From Natronomonas gomsonensis (GTDB lineage Archaea; Halobacteriota; Halobacteria; Halobacteriales; Haloarculaceae), in contig NZ_CP101323.1 in NCBI RefSeq assembly GCF_024300825.1, positions 1,302,001-1,366,000 of the forward strand: 64,000 nucleotides of DNA, given 5' to 3'. The notes beneath the pieces were generated by a model. That model did not search any database. It was given only the letters and a program-made list of their open reading frames with translations, and was not told the DNA's origin. This document shows positions 53,675 through 61,809 of the stretch, piece after piece. Position numbers and translations under genes: made by a program. The stretch's first letter is position 1, and each line of letters opens with the position of its first letter.

Positions 53675-55039
53675 ATGGGTGGAGATCTCGAACGTGACCT
53701 CGGCTTCGTCGCCGTGCTGACTATCAGCATGGGCGCGATGATAGGAAGTGGCGTCTTCGTCCTGCCCGCCCTCGGCTACAAAATCGCCGGCAACGCCGTC
53801 GTCGTCGCGTACGTACTGGCTGGACTCGTCGTGTTGCCGGCCGCGCTGTCGAAAGCCGAGATGGCAACCGCGATGCCCGAATCCGGCGGCACCTACATCT
53901 TCATCGACCGAGCGATGGGACCGCTCGTCGGCACCGTCGCCGGCATCGGCGCGTGGTTCTCGCTGGTGTTCAAGAGTTCGTTCGCACTGGTCGGCCTCGG
54001 CGCGTACCTGCTGCTGTTCGTCGAGATTCCGGCTACGCTCGTCAAACCCATCGCGCTTGCCCTCGGAACGGCCATCGTCGTCCTCAACGTCGTCGGAACG
54101 AAACAGAGCAGTCAACTGCAATCGGTCATCGTCACCGCCGTCGTCGCGACCCTCGTCGGATACGTGGTGAACGGTTCCTTCCTCGTCGAAGCCGCCCGGT
54201 ATCGACCCTTCGACGTGACCGGCGACGGCGGCGTCGTCACGGCCGCCGCGTTCGTGTTCGTCTCCTATGCTGGCGTGACGAAAATCGCCTCTATCGCAGA
54301 GGAGGTTGAGAATCCGGGGAAGAACATTCCCCGCGGGATGCTCGCGTCGATGGGCATCATGATGATCGTGTACACGTTCGTCGTCGCGGTCGTCATCGGA
54401 TTGAACGACCCGGACACACTCATCCACGGCGGGCCGGACGGCGGGCCGTCGCTGACGCCGATGGCCGACGGCGCAGCGGCGCTGTTCGGCGGCGTCGGCG
54501 TCACCGTGATTTCGCTCATGGCAGTCCTCGCATTGACCAGCATGGCGAACGCGGGTGTCCTCGCATCGTCGCGGTTCCCGCTGGCGATGGCGCGGGACTC
54601 GCTGTTGCCGCGTCGACTCGCGCACGTCGACCGCCGATTCAAGACGCCGAGTACCGCCATCGCCTTCACCGGTGGACTGCTCCTCGTACTCATCGCCTTC
54701 GTCCCCGTCGTCGACTTGGCGAAGTTGGCGAGTGCGTTTCAGATACTCGTCTTCTCGCTCGTGAACCTCGCACTCGTGGCCTTCCGCGAAAGCGACGTGC
54801 CGTTTTACGATCCGACGTTTCGGGCGCCGGGCTACCCCTACGTGCAAATCGTCGGCCTCGTTGGAGGATTGGTGTTGTTGGGGCAGATGGGAACGATACC
54901 GCTGCTCGGCGCCGCTGGCATCGCGATGGGCGGCGTCGTCCTGTATCTGGCCTACGGCCGCTCCCGGACCGAACGCCGCGGTGCGCTCGCGACGCTGTTC
55001 GGCGACGACGGTGCCGTCCAACCGACCGGCCGTGAGTGA
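53675..55039 (+). CDS. APC-family amino-acid permease
   Basis: 454 residues with twelve hydrophobic segments. The first segment carries the APC signature ISMGAMIGSGVFVLPALGYK, and the loop FVSYAGVTKIASIAEEVENP and GKNIPRGMLASMGIMMIVYT are also diagnostic. It imports amino acids or related cations with proton or sodium coupling. It lacks the C-terminal Usp domain seen in some haloarchaeal relatives; here the Usp is a separate gene just upstream. Substrate unknown. Confidence 0.88.
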   Translation: MGGDLERDLGFVAVLTISMGAMIGSGVFVLPALGYKIAGNAVVVAYVLAGLVVLPAALSKAEMATAMPESGGTYIFIDRAMGPLVGTVAGIGAWFSLVFKSSFALVGLGAYLLLFVEIPATLVKPIALALGTAIVVLNVVGTKQSSQLQSVIVTAVVATLVGYVVNGSFLVEAARYRPFDVTGDGGVVTAAAFVFVSYAGVTKIASIAEEVENPGKNIPRGMLASMGIMMIVYTFVVAVVIGLNDPDTLIHGGPDGGPSLTPMADGAAALFGGVGVTVISLMAVLALTSMANAGVLASSRFPLAMARDSLLPRRLAHVDRRFKTPSTAIAFTGGLLLVLIAFVPVVDLAKLASAFQILVFSLVNLALVAFRESDVPFYDPTFRAPGYPYVQIVGLVGGLVLLGQMGTIPLLGAAGIAMGGVVLYLAYGRSRTERRGALATLFGDDGAVQPTGRE

Positions 55040-55096
55040 CCCGAACGAGGCTACCGAAAGCACAACGTTGAGTAATCCACGACGGCAACCTTGCGT

Positions 55097-55918
55097 ATGA
55101 ACGAGTCGGGCCTCCAATCGCTCGTCGACCACGAGACGATGGCCGAACGCGTCGACGCCGAGCGAGTTCCCGAGTGGGTACGAGCGCACTTCACCTCCTT
55201 CACCGACGGTCTCACCGGCGAGCGAAACGGGACGCCGTTTCCCTGCTTTTTCGGCACCGAAGCCGTCCGCAACGGCGATTTGCTGTACACCTGCGTGCCG
55301 TCGATGAGCGACCGGGGCGCACTCGCGGGACTCGGCGAGGCAATCCTGGAGTATCTCGACTGCTACGAGGACCACGCCGACCGCGCCTCGCTTGTCGCGT
55401 TCTTCCGCCCGCCGGAGCGGCCGCTTTCGGAAGCCGACTACCACGACACCCTCTGGCACATCCTCCAGTTCCTCCACGTCCACGATCCCGAACCGTGGCC
55501 CACCGACATCCCGACGGACCCCGACGACCCGAAGTGGGAGTTCTCCTTCGGCGGCGAACCGATGTTCCCGACGTGTCGGGCGCCGTTCTACGACACCTAC
55601 AAGAGCCGCTACTGTCCCATCGGGCTGGAAATCACGTTCCAACCGCGGGCGTTGTTCGAGAACATGCACGTCACCGCCGACTACGAACAGGGCCAACACG
55701 CCCGCGAGGTGATTCAAAACCGACTGGAGTCCTACGACGGCGTCTGTCCACACGCCGATTTGGGCGACTGGGGCGTCGAAGGCGACCGCGAGTGGCGGCA
55801 GTACCTCTTCCGGGAAGACGACAGCCAAGCGCCCGATGCCTGCCCCATCAGCGTCACTCGCGACCATCCCAAAAGCGACCTGCTCGCCGGGCCCGAGGAC
55901 TCCGTCGCCGCCGACTGA
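55097..55918 (+). CDS. YqcI/YcgG-family protein
   Basis: About 273 residues from ATG 55097. The family features are PFPCFFGTEAVRNGDLLYTC, DTLWHILQFLHVHDPEPWP, EFSFGGEPMFPTCRAPFYDT and CPIGLEITFQPRALFEN. The family is widespread in bacteria and some haloarchaea but has no established activity; several conserved cysteines and histidines are visible and could bind a metal or heme. It is followed by a DUF429 gene on the same strand after 72 bases. A horizontal origin from bacteria is possible but not shown. Confidence 0.8.
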   Translation: MNESGLQSLVDHETMAERVDAERVPEWVRAHFTSFTDGLTGERNGTPFPCFFGTEAVRNGDLLYTCVPSMSDRGALAGLGEAILEYLDCYEDHADRASLVAFFRPPERPLSEADYHDTLWHILQFLHVHDPEPWPTDIPTDPDDPKWEFSFGGEPMFPTCRAPFYDTYKSRYCPIGLEITFQPRALFENMHVTADYEQGQHAREVIQNRLESYDGVCPHADLGDWGVEGDREWRQYLFREDDSQAPDACPISVTRDHPKSDLLAGPEDSVAAD

Positions 55919-55990
55919 CGTCCGAAAAGCGCACGACGTACGTCGGACATCGGCGACACACCTACGTACGGGCACGCGCAGTTGTACAAC

Positions 55991-56734
55991 GTGAGCGACT
56001 ACTACGTCGGCAGCGTCGCTCGTGACGGCGTCTGGCTGGCAGTCGCCTACACCGAAGCGGGCTACGACCACACGGCGGTCGTCGGCGGGGTTGGCGAACT
56101 CTGGACGCGCTACGAGGACGACGCCGAGCGCATCGCCATCGACGTGCCGGTCGGATTGGAGTCCACGACGGCGCCGCGAGCGAACGAACGCGCCGCCTTC
56201 GAGTACCTCGCCGGGACCGACGCCATCGTGCCCGCACCCGTCCGAGAGGCCACCCGCAAACAGCGCTACCGCACCGCCGCTCGGGTCCACGAGCGCAAAA
56301 CCGACAGCGAACTGTCCCGTGCTGCCTTCGAGCGTGCCCACCTCGTCAACGCCGTCGACGACTTCCTGACGACCATCGACGAAGCCCAGCCGATATTCGT
56401 CGAGGCCCACCCCGAACTGTGCTACCGTGCCTTCGCGGGCGAAGCCATGACGGAGCAACCGGGGGTTGCCGCCGGCTACGCCGAACGGATGCGCACCCTC
56501 GCGGAGTTCGACCGCGACGCGCCGCCGACCGTCCAGTCGGTCGCCGAGGCCACCGCCGGCCACCGCGTCCCGATTCCGGCCGTCCTCGATGCCGTCGCGC
56601 TGGCGCTAACCGTCCGACCCGGCCCCGGCGAACTTCGGTCGCTTCCCGCCGACCCACCGAGGGACGCCGAAGGGCTTCCGATGCGGTACGTCTACCGGAG
56701 CGACGCGCCGCTGTCGGTCGGCGAACAGCGATGA
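55991..56734 (+). CDS. DUF429-family protein (predicted nuclease fold)
   Basis: About 247 residues. RIAIDVPVGLESTTAPRANE, APVREATRKQRYRTAARVHE, IFVEAHPELCYRAFAGEAM and the proline-rich C-terminus identify DUF429, thought to have an RNase H-like fold with acidic catalytic residues. There is no proven function. The start is uncertain: GTG 55991 gives MSDYYVGSVARDGVWLAVAY as in relatives, while TTG 55982 adds three residues. It stands between the YqcI gene and a convergent RHH gene with only 12 bases to spare. Confidence 0.78.
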   Translation: MSDYYVGSVARDGVWLAVAYTEAGYDHTAVVGGVGELWTRYEDDAERIAIDVPVGLESTTAPRANERAAFEYLAGTDAIVPAPVREATRKQRYRTAARVHERKTDSELSRAAFERAHLVNAVDDFLTTIDEAQPIFVEAHPELCYRAFAGEAMTEQPGVAAGYAERMRTLAEFDRDAPPTVQSVAEATAGHRVPIPAVLDAVALALTVRPGPGELRSLPADPPRDAEGLPMRYVYRSDAPLSVGEQR

Positions 56735-56746
56735 ACCGCGATTTCC

Positions 56747-56989
56747 TCAGAACGTGAACTCGTCGTCCGGTTCGTCCGTCATCGCTGCCGGGTCCTGTTG
56801 GTCGTCGGTCATCTGTGTGAACAGGTCTCCCTCGACATCGTCGGTGTCTTCGGTCGTCGCGTAGGCAGAGACGCCCATCGAGAGGAGTTCTTCGACCGCC
56901 TGCTCGCGGTTCAGGAACTCCCCTTGGCTGACGAGACGGTCGATTTCACTGTCGATTCGGTCCGGCAACGACACTTCCACGTCGGGCAT
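56747..56989 (-). CDS. Ribbon-helix-helix-type small protein (DUF7120-like)
   Basis: 80 residues. The first 45 residues, MPDVEVSLPDRIDSEIDRLV and FLNREQAVEELLSMGV, fit a CopG/MetJ-type ribbon-helix-helix DNA-binding fold; the rest is a very acidic tail ending DEFTF. From memory it matches DUF7120. No toxin partner is adjacent, so it is more likely a stand-alone regulator than an antitoxin. The promoter lies in the short gap before tRNA-Arg. Confidence 0.72.
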   Translation of the reverse strand: MPDVEVSLPDRIDSEIDRLVSQGEFLNREQAVEELLSMGVSAYATTEDTDDVEGDLFTQMTDDQQDPAAMTDEPDDEFTF

Positions 56990-57081
56990 ACACGACGATT
57001 CGGGAGGTGGGCGTTAAAACCCTGTGTTCGGGTGAACCCACTCAACAGTTAGAGTTGTATTCGGAACGTCGAGAACCGTGA

Positions 57082-57156
57082 TGGGCGCTGCAGGATTTGA
57101 ACCCGCGGCAGCTTGGTCCGAAGCCAAGTACTCTGTCCAGACTGAGCTAAGCGCCC
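57082..57156 (-). tRNA. tRNA-Arg (TCG anticodon)
   Basis: On the minus strand it starts GGGCGCTTAGCTCAGTCT. The acceptor arms GGGCGCT and AGCGCCC pair completely, the anticodon arm CTTGG-CTTCGGA-CCAAG places TCG at 34-36, and the T loop GTTCAAATC is canonical. The discriminator is A and CCA is not encoded. No intron. Confidence 0.95.
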
Positions 57157-57273
57157 TCGAAACCACGTAGCGGCCTCGGTGTTTTAACGCTGTCCATTTT
57201 GTCGACGGGTGGGTCGGGACGACAAGCCAGTCGCTTCCGCGTCCCTTATGCCGGGGCCGCCGGAGATGGCCCC

Positions 57274-58107
57274 ATGGGAACGGTACGCGGGTACGTCGAG
57301 TTGCTCCGGCCGGGCAATGCGATTGCCGCGGGGGTGTTGACGTTCATCGGCGCGTTCGTCGCGGGCGGGCTAGACAGCGCCGCGCCGATGGCGATTGCGA
57401 TTACGGCGACAGTGCTCGCCACGGGTGCCGGCAACGCCATCAACGACTACTTCGACCGCGAAATCGACGCGATAAACCAGCCGGACCGACCGATTCCGCG
57501 CGGTGCCGTCGGCGCACGTGCTGCGCTCGGCTACAGTCTCGTACTGTTCGGAGTCGCCTCGGGAATCACGCTGTTGCTTCCGCCGCTGGCCATCGCCATC
57601 GCCGTCGCGGACCTCGCTGCGCTCATCGCGTACACGAAACTGTTCAAGGGGCTTCCGGGCGTGGGAAACCTCGTCGTCGGACTGCTGACGGGCAGTACGT
57701 TCGTTTACGGCGGGTCGGCAGTTGGTGGTGACCTCTCGACGGTCGGGGTGCTGTTCGGGTTGGCTGCGTCCGCGACCGTCGCCCGAGAAATCGTCAAGGA
57801 CGTCGAAGACATCGCCGGCGACCGAGAGGAGGGGCTGAACACACTCCCCATCGCCATCGGCGAGCGGCGGGCGCTGGTCGCCGCGGCGCTGTTCGTCGTC
57901 GTCGCCGTCGTCGCCAGCCCACTTCCGTACGTGCTTCGAACCTTCGGCGTCGGATACCTAATCGCACTCGCTCCCGCGGTCGGTCTCTTGCTCGGCGGTG
58001 CGTACCGAAGTTTCGACGACCCGACTCGCGGGCAGACGCTCCTGAAAGTTGGGATGTTCGCCGCGGCCGTCGCGTTCGTGCTGGGCAGAGCGACCGTCGT
58101 ATTATAA
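57274..58107 (+). CDS. Digeranylgeranylglyceryl phosphate synthase (UbiA family)
   Basis: 277 residues with about eight membrane segments. The prenyl-diphosphate site is NAINDYFDREIDAINQPDRP (about residue 57) and the second Asp-rich motif is REIVKDVEDIAGDREEGLN; IAYTKLFKGLPGVGNLVVG is typical of the archaeal DGGGP synthase branch. It adds the second geranylgeranyl chain to make the archaeal ether lipid core. The start at ATG 57274 (MGTVRGYVELLRPGNAIAAG) is chosen over a longer frame because it begins the first membrane domain. A menaquinone-type prenyltransferase is a weaker alternative. Confidence 0.9.
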   Translation: MGTVRGYVELLRPGNAIAAGVLTFIGAFVAGGLDSAAPMAIAITATVLATGAGNAINDYFDREIDAINQPDRPIPRGAVGARAALGYSLVLFGVASGITLLLPPLAIAIAVADLAALIAYTKLFKGLPGVGNLVVGLLTGSTFVYGGSAVGGDLSTVGVLFGLAASATVAREIVKDVEDIAGDREEGLNTLPIAIGERRALVAAALFVVVAVVASPLPYVLRTFGVGYLIALAPAVGLLLGGAYRSFDDPTRGQTLLKVGMFAAAVAFVLGRATVVL

Positions 58108-58159
58108 GCCGTTTGTATCCGGCGGAACGACTTTTCGGACGAAACGGTTCGAGTCACTC

Positions 58160-58801
58160 ATGAAAGGGGATGGTGGGTTCGAGTGGGTCGAAACGGTCTC
58201 CGAAACGACCTACGACCTCGGCGAGCGACTCGACAACCGGACCGTACCGGCCGGAACGAACCTTCTCGTCGTCGGGCCGCCGATGGCGGGCACACGGCGG
58301 TTCGGCATGGAGTTACTCGCCGCAGGGGACGAGGACCGACCGATTATCGTCACGAACCGCGAGTCCGCACGGACGATTCGAAGCGACCACGCGGACTGCC
58401 TCGACGGTCCCGTGGGCGTTATCGACTGCGTGACGAAGCAGGGAGGCGAACCACGACTGGACTCTCCGTCGGTTCGGTATGCGGCCTCGCCCGACGACCT
58501 CACCGGTATCGGGATGGAGCTCACCGACGTACTCACCGAAGGTCCGGACGGTACCTCGGGTGGCAAGCGCGTCCTCTTCGATTCCGTCTCGACGCTGTTG
58601 ATGTACAGCGACATCGAGCGCACGTCGCGGTTTCTCGACGTCGTGACGGCTCGAATAGAAGAGCAAGACGCAATCGGGCTGTTCGCTCTCAACTCACTCG
58701 CCCACGAGGACGCGGTCTACGAACGACTGTGTCGGCTCTTCGACGGCGTCGTTCGATTGGACGACGGTGGCGTCGTCGACGCGGAACTCCCGGAGTCGTG
58801 A
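58160..58801 (+). CDS. DUF7504-like degenerate RecA/KaiC-fold protein (paralogue 2)
   Basis: 213 residues. NLLVVGPPMAGTRRFGMELL occupies the P-loop position, with the GKT/S lysine replaced, and RVLFDSVSTLLMYSDIERTS is a KaiC-like Walker B strand. It is longer at the N-terminus than its paralogue at 8015 and retains more of the loop. It probably binds, but does not hydrolyse, nucleotide, if it binds at all. The start lies 52 bases after the DGGGP synthase stop. A signalling role beside KaiC-like proteins is inference. Confidence 0.72.
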   Translation: MKGDGGFEWVETVSETTYDLGERLDNRTVPAGTNLLVVGPPMAGTRRFGMELLAAGDEDRPIIVTNRESARTIRSDHADCLDGPVGVIDCVTKQGGEPRLDSPSVRYAASPDDLTGIGMELTDVLTEGPDGTSGGKRVLFDSVSTLLMYSDIERTSRFLDVVTARIEEQDAIGLFALNSLAHEDAVYERLCRLFDGVVRLDDGGVVDAELPES

Positions 58802-58842
58802 ACTCACACAGTGCTTTTGTCCCCGCCTGACTTTGGTCAGGT

Positions 58843-59250
58843 ATGCCGGTCGAAACCGACGCTGAACTCCGAGAGATACTCGAATGTGACACCATCGCGG
58901 TCGTCGGCTGCTCCGGAACCGCGGGAAAAGCCGCCCACGACGTGCCGAATCTCATGCGCGAACGCGGCTACGAAATCATTCCAGTCAATCCCTACGCCGA
59001 CGAGATATTCGGCGTCGAACCGTACGACTCCCTCGAAGCGGTCGAGGAAGAAATCGACATGGTCGACGTGTTTCGTCCCAGCGAGGAGGTGAGCGGCATC
59101 GTCGACGAGGTTCTCGAGCGCGAGGACGTCGACGTGGTCTGGACGCAGTTGGGTATCCGCGACCGCGAGGCCGGCGAGCGAGTCGAGGACTCCGGTCGTC
59201 AGTACGTCGAGGACCGCTGTCTCAAAGTCGAGTACCAGCGGTTGATGTAG
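58843..59250 (+). CDS. CoA-binding protein (YccU-like Rossmann domain)
   Basis: 135 residues forming a single CoA-binding Rossmann domain: TIAVVGCSGTAGKAAHDVPN, ERGYEIIPVNPYADEIFGVE, VDMVDVFRPSEEVSGIVDEV-type strand and VVWTQLGIRD. It lacks the second succinyl-CoA-ligase domain, so it cannot act alone as a ligase; it may bind CoA or regulate acyl-CoA use. The stop abuts that of the convergent DUF5798-like gene with no gap. Confidence 0.88.
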   Translation: MPVETDAELREILECDTIAVVGCSGTAGKAAHDVPNLMRERGYEIIPVNPYADEIFGVEPYDSLEAVEEEIDMVDVFRPSEEVSGIVDEVLEREDVDVVWTQLGIRDREAGERVEDSGRQYVEDRCLKVEYQRLM

Positions 59251-59595
59251 CTACTCGCCGCTTCCGGTTTTTGTGTCGTTTTCACCGCCGTCTTCGGCGT
59301 CGGGAACCGCGGCCGTGTCGTCGCCCTCGGCCTCGGTGACGGCGGGTTCGGCCTCCTCGATTGCGACCTCTGTGAGGAGTTCGTCGACGTCGATGCCCTC
59401 CGATTCCGCAATCGCTTCGAGCAACGCCGCCTGTTGGTCGACCTTGTTCTCCAAGGCGGCCACCCGCTCGTGGGTGTCTTGAACCGTCTCGCGGACCTCG
59501 ACGATTTGCTCGCGGAGTTCGTTCATCCTCGCGTACAGTTCCTCGCCCATGTCCGCGACCTTCTGGAGCTTCTTGGTCGCACCTCCGAGTCCCAT
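59251..59595 (-). CDS. Coiled-coil haloarchaeal protein (DUF5798-like)
   Basis: 114 residues. Residues 1-70 (GATKKLQKVADMGEELYARM, DTHERVAALENKVDQQAALL) form a coiled coil and the rest is an acidic, Ala/Glu/Asp-rich tail. From memory it matches DUF5798. It has no enzyme motif and may be a structural or scaffolding factor. It converges on the CoA-binding gene, directly touching its stop. Confidence 0.8.
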   Translation of the reverse strand: MGLGGATKKLQKVADMGEELYARMNELREQIVEVRETVQDTHERVAALENKVDQQAALLEAIAESEGIDVDELLTEVAIEEAEPAVTEAEGDDTAAVPDAEDGGENDTKTGSGE

Positions 59596-59683
59596 AGCCC
59601 GGCCTTCGACGCCGATGGCCGTGTGCCTTGCGGTGTTCGATGCGTCCCGGCGGCGTTAAGACGCAGGCGGTCGGAACGCCGGT

Positions 59684-60127
59684 ATGGACAGCCGCCGCGC
59701 CGCACCGACGCTCGGTATCGTCGCCTCGCTCGCCGTCGTCGCCGTCCTCACCGTGCCGTACTTCGTCATCGACGACGGGTCGGCCGTCGCCAGCTACTAC
59801 GGCTCCGGTGCGCTGACGCCGTGGGCCGGCGGCCTGATGGCGCTCGTCGGCGTCATCGTCTTCGCCGCGGGACGGGAGAACCGAACCGATCCCGAGACCG
59901 CCGCCGGTGCCGCCGTCGGCCTCAGCGTCGTCGTGTTCCTCATCTCGGTGCTGTGGGCCGTCACGGTGCCCGCGGACCTCGTCCTCCAGTTGACGACCGA
60001 CGAACCGCTTTTCGGCCCGCTCACGACCGCGACGGTCATCGAATCCCACCGCTGGGTGCTCGCACTCGTCGCCATCGTTCCCGCCGCTGCCGCCGGGTGG
60101 TACGCGAAGTCGCTTCGACTGCTGTAG
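59684..60127 (+). CDS. Four-segment membrane protein (DUF7548-like)
   Basis: 147 residues with four hydrophobic segments: LGIVASLAVVAVLTVPYFVI, AGGLMALVGVIVFAAG, AVGLSVVVFLISVLWAV and VLALVAIVPAAAAGWYA. The outer loop has YYGSGALTPW. I recall a haloarchaeal family (DUF7548) of the same layout. No function is known and no conserved charged residue lies inside the segments. It stands alone between divergent and downstream genes. Confidence 0.72.
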   Translation: MDSRRAAPTLGIVASLAVVAVLTVPYFVIDDGSAVASYYGSGALTPWAGGLMALVGVIVFAAGRENRTDPETAAGAAVGLSVVVFLISVLWAVTVPADLVLQLTTDEPLFGPLTTATVIESHRWVLALVAIVPAAAAGWYAKSLRLL

Positions 60128-60191
60128 TCGCGGTTCGAAGCGCCTCGTCGATACCCGAACCGTTATCCTCTGCAGTCCCCCGAAGCCCGAT

Positions 60192-61220
60192 ATGGACCTC
60201 TCTATCGTCGACCTCTCTCCAGTTCCCGATGGCGGTATGGCCCGTGAGGCGTACGCGAACACCGTCGAGGCCGCCCAGCAGGCCGAGCGTCTCGGCTACT
60301 CGCGGTTCTGGGTCGCCGAACATCACGGCATGGCCGACACCCTCGCGGGGACGACACCCGAGGTGCTGCTCGGCCACCTCGCCGCCGAGACCGATTCGAT
60401 TCGCCTCGGCTCCGGCGCCGTGTTGCTCAACCACTACAGTCCGTTCAAGGTCGCGGAAATCTTCGGGGCGCTGGACGGACTCGCGCCGGGACGCATCGAC
60501 GCCGGACTGGGCCGTGCCAACGGGTCGCCGGCCGTCGACCGCGCGCTCGGGACCGAACGGCACGCCCGCAACCCCGACGAGGACCACGCCGAAAAAATCG
60601 AGGCCGTCGTCAGTCACCTCTACGACGACTACCCGGACGATCACCCCTACGGCGACCTAGAGATTCCCCGGTCGGGCGAAGAGCCACCCGCACCGTGGGT
60701 ACTCGGGTCGAGCCCATCGAGTGCGGCGCTGGCGGGCGAACTCGGCCTCCCGTACTGCTTTGCGGCGTTCATCCGCCCGCAGTTCGCCGTCCACGCCTTC
60801 GAGGAGTATCACGAACAGTTCCAGCCCTCACAGTTGGGCGGCGGTATCGACGAGCCACACGGGATGGTCGCGGTGAACGCGGTGTGTGCCGAAACCGACG
60901 AAAAGGCGGCACGACTCCGGGCGATGGCCGAGGCGTCTTACAAGCGGATGGAGCGCGGCGTCGTCGGGACGACACCCTCCGTCGAGGAGGCCATCGAGGA
61001 ACTCGGGGGCGTTCCGGAGCCGACGCCCGCCACTCTCGACGACGGGGAGTGGCCGCGGGCGATTTCCGGCAGTCCGGAGACCCTCGACGGACTGTTGGAG
61101 CAGTTGGCCGACCGCGTCGGCGCCGACGAGATGATGATTCAACACGTCGTCGCCGACCACGAGGACGCGCTTCGGTCCCACGAACTGCTGGCCGACGGCG
61201 TCGGACTTACTGCTCGGTGA
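60192..61220 (+). CDS. Luciferase-like flavin-dependent oxidoreductase (LLM class)
   Basis: 342 residues of the bacterial-luciferase TIM-barrel family. LSIVDLSPVPDGGMAREAY opens it; RFWVAEHHGMADTLAGTTPE, SGAVLLNHYSPFKVAEIFG, PGRIDAGLGRANGSPAVDRA and WVLGSSPSSAALAGELGL are typical of the MsnO8/YhbW subgroup. It uses FMN or F420; archaeal members often use F420. The substrate is unknown. After the stop a hairpin-rich stretch leads to the SRP RNA on the opposite strand. Confidence 0.88.
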   Translation: MDLSIVDLSPVPDGGMAREAYANTVEAAQQAERLGYSRFWVAEHHGMADTLAGTTPEVLLGHLAAETDSIRLGSGAVLLNHYSPFKVAEIFGALDGLAPGRIDAGLGRANGSPAVDRALGTERHARNPDEDHAEKIEAVVSHLYDDYPDDHPYGDLEIPRSGEEPPAPWVLGSSPSSAALAGELGLPYCFAAFIRPQFAVHAFEEYHEQFQPSQLGGGIDEPHGMVAVNAVCAETDEKAARLRAMAEASYKRMERGVVGTTPSVEEAIEELGGVPEPTPATLDDGEWPRAISGSPETLDGLLEQLADRVGADEMMIQHVVADHEDALRSHELLADGVGLTAR

Positions 61221-61264
61221 CTGAGACCAATCGGAGAACGGAGACAGATACCAAGCATCCGCGA

Positions 61265-61348
61265 GGGCGGCGAAGCCGCCCGACGCGGTTCTCCGGACGC
61301 GACCGAAGGGAGCGTCCGGGCGAGGCGGGTGACCGTAGGGAACCCGCC
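61265..61348. repeat. Three consecutive GC-rich hairpins
   Basis: GGGCGGC/GCCGCCC (61265-61281, 3-base loop), CCGGACGC/GCGTCCGG (61293-61319) and GGCGGGT/ACCCGCC (61324-61348) follow each other between the LLM gene and the SRP RNA. They are perfect stems of 7-8 bp and probably act as transcript ends or barriers between two convergent units. Confidence 0.6.
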
Positions 61349-61361
61349 GCTGCTTTTTCAT

Positions 61362-61407
61362 CGAAGTTTTTCCCGAGCAGCCGTTGGCTGCTCGTGGAAA
61401 AAGTTCG
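61362..61407 (-). terminator. Long hairpin with U-rich arm just after the SRP RNA
   Basis: The 9-bp stem CGAGCAGCC/GGCTGCTCG with a three-base loop is extended on both sides by GTTTTTCC and GGAAAAAGT, giving a stem of about 20 bp with few mismatches. It lies about ten bases beyond the 3' end of the SRP RNA and can serve as its terminator or processing signal. Confidence 0.55.
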
Positions 61408-61416
61408 GTATGAATG

Positions 61417-61726
61417 GTTGGACCCGGGCGTTGCCTGGCCCGTCCAATACGGGGAGTCCCGCGTGCCTCCTCCACCCCGCGACCCTACGGGCGACAGCTG
61501 TCCACGGGTCCGCTGCTCACTTCCGTGCCTGACGGATTGCCCGTGGTTAACCGCGACCGAACGTCCCTGCAGACGCCGGTCGGCGGACCGCTGCCCTCGT
61601 AGGACGAGGCTTCGACGTTGGCTTGCGGGGCCCGCACTGGTTGGGCCAGACGCACCCCGGCTTCGGTCCCCGCTAAAGACCATAGCGCGGGTTGTGAGCG
61701 GGGCCTAACCGCCCGACCTAGTCCAC
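61417..61726 (-). ncRNA. ffs: 7S signal recognition particle RNA
   Basis: About 310 bases, the size of haloarchaeal 7S RNA. Read on the minus strand it starts near TGGACTAGGTCGGGCGGTTA and ends ...CGGGTCCA, and these ends pair as helix 1. The diagnostic SRP54-binding helix 8 is GGCACGGAAGTGAGCAGC at 61512-61529. CTTAAG at 61747-61752 lies about 25 bases before the start as a TATA element. The RNA is the scaffold for SRP54 and SRP19 in co-translational targeting. Exact ends are estimates good to a few bases. Confidence 0.9.
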
Positions 61727-61744
61727 TTCACCGTAGTCCGCTGT

Positions 61745-61755
61745 GACTTAAGGGC
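61745..61755 (-). promoter_or_regulatory. TATA element of the SRP RNA
   Basis: CCCTTAAGTCA on the minus strand is centred about 25 bases upstream of the estimated 5' end of the SRP RNA. It is the only AT-rich point in this otherwise GC-rich gap. Confidence 0.5.
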
Positions 61756-61809
61756 CTTTCGGCTGCTGGTCGCAAAATCGAAGCAAAAAACGACCCGAGA
61801 GTATCGGGG

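Noticed and set aside
53303-56563. Open frame of 1086 codons on the minus strand across five plus-strand genes
   Set aside because: It runs opposite to the Usp, APC permease, YqcI-type and DUF429 genes and the gaps between them, has Arg/His-rich nonsense composition and no domains. It is an antisense artefact.
56747-56989. Antitoxin of a toxin-antitoxin pair
   Set aside because: The protein has a ribbon-helix-helix fold, but no small toxin gene overlaps or follows it; DUF429 is convergent and not a known toxin.
61414-61602. Open frames across the SRP RNA region
   Set aside because: The region is explained by a 7S RNA with its helix 8 motif and paired ends. The frames are rich in Arg, Pro and Ser without any domain.
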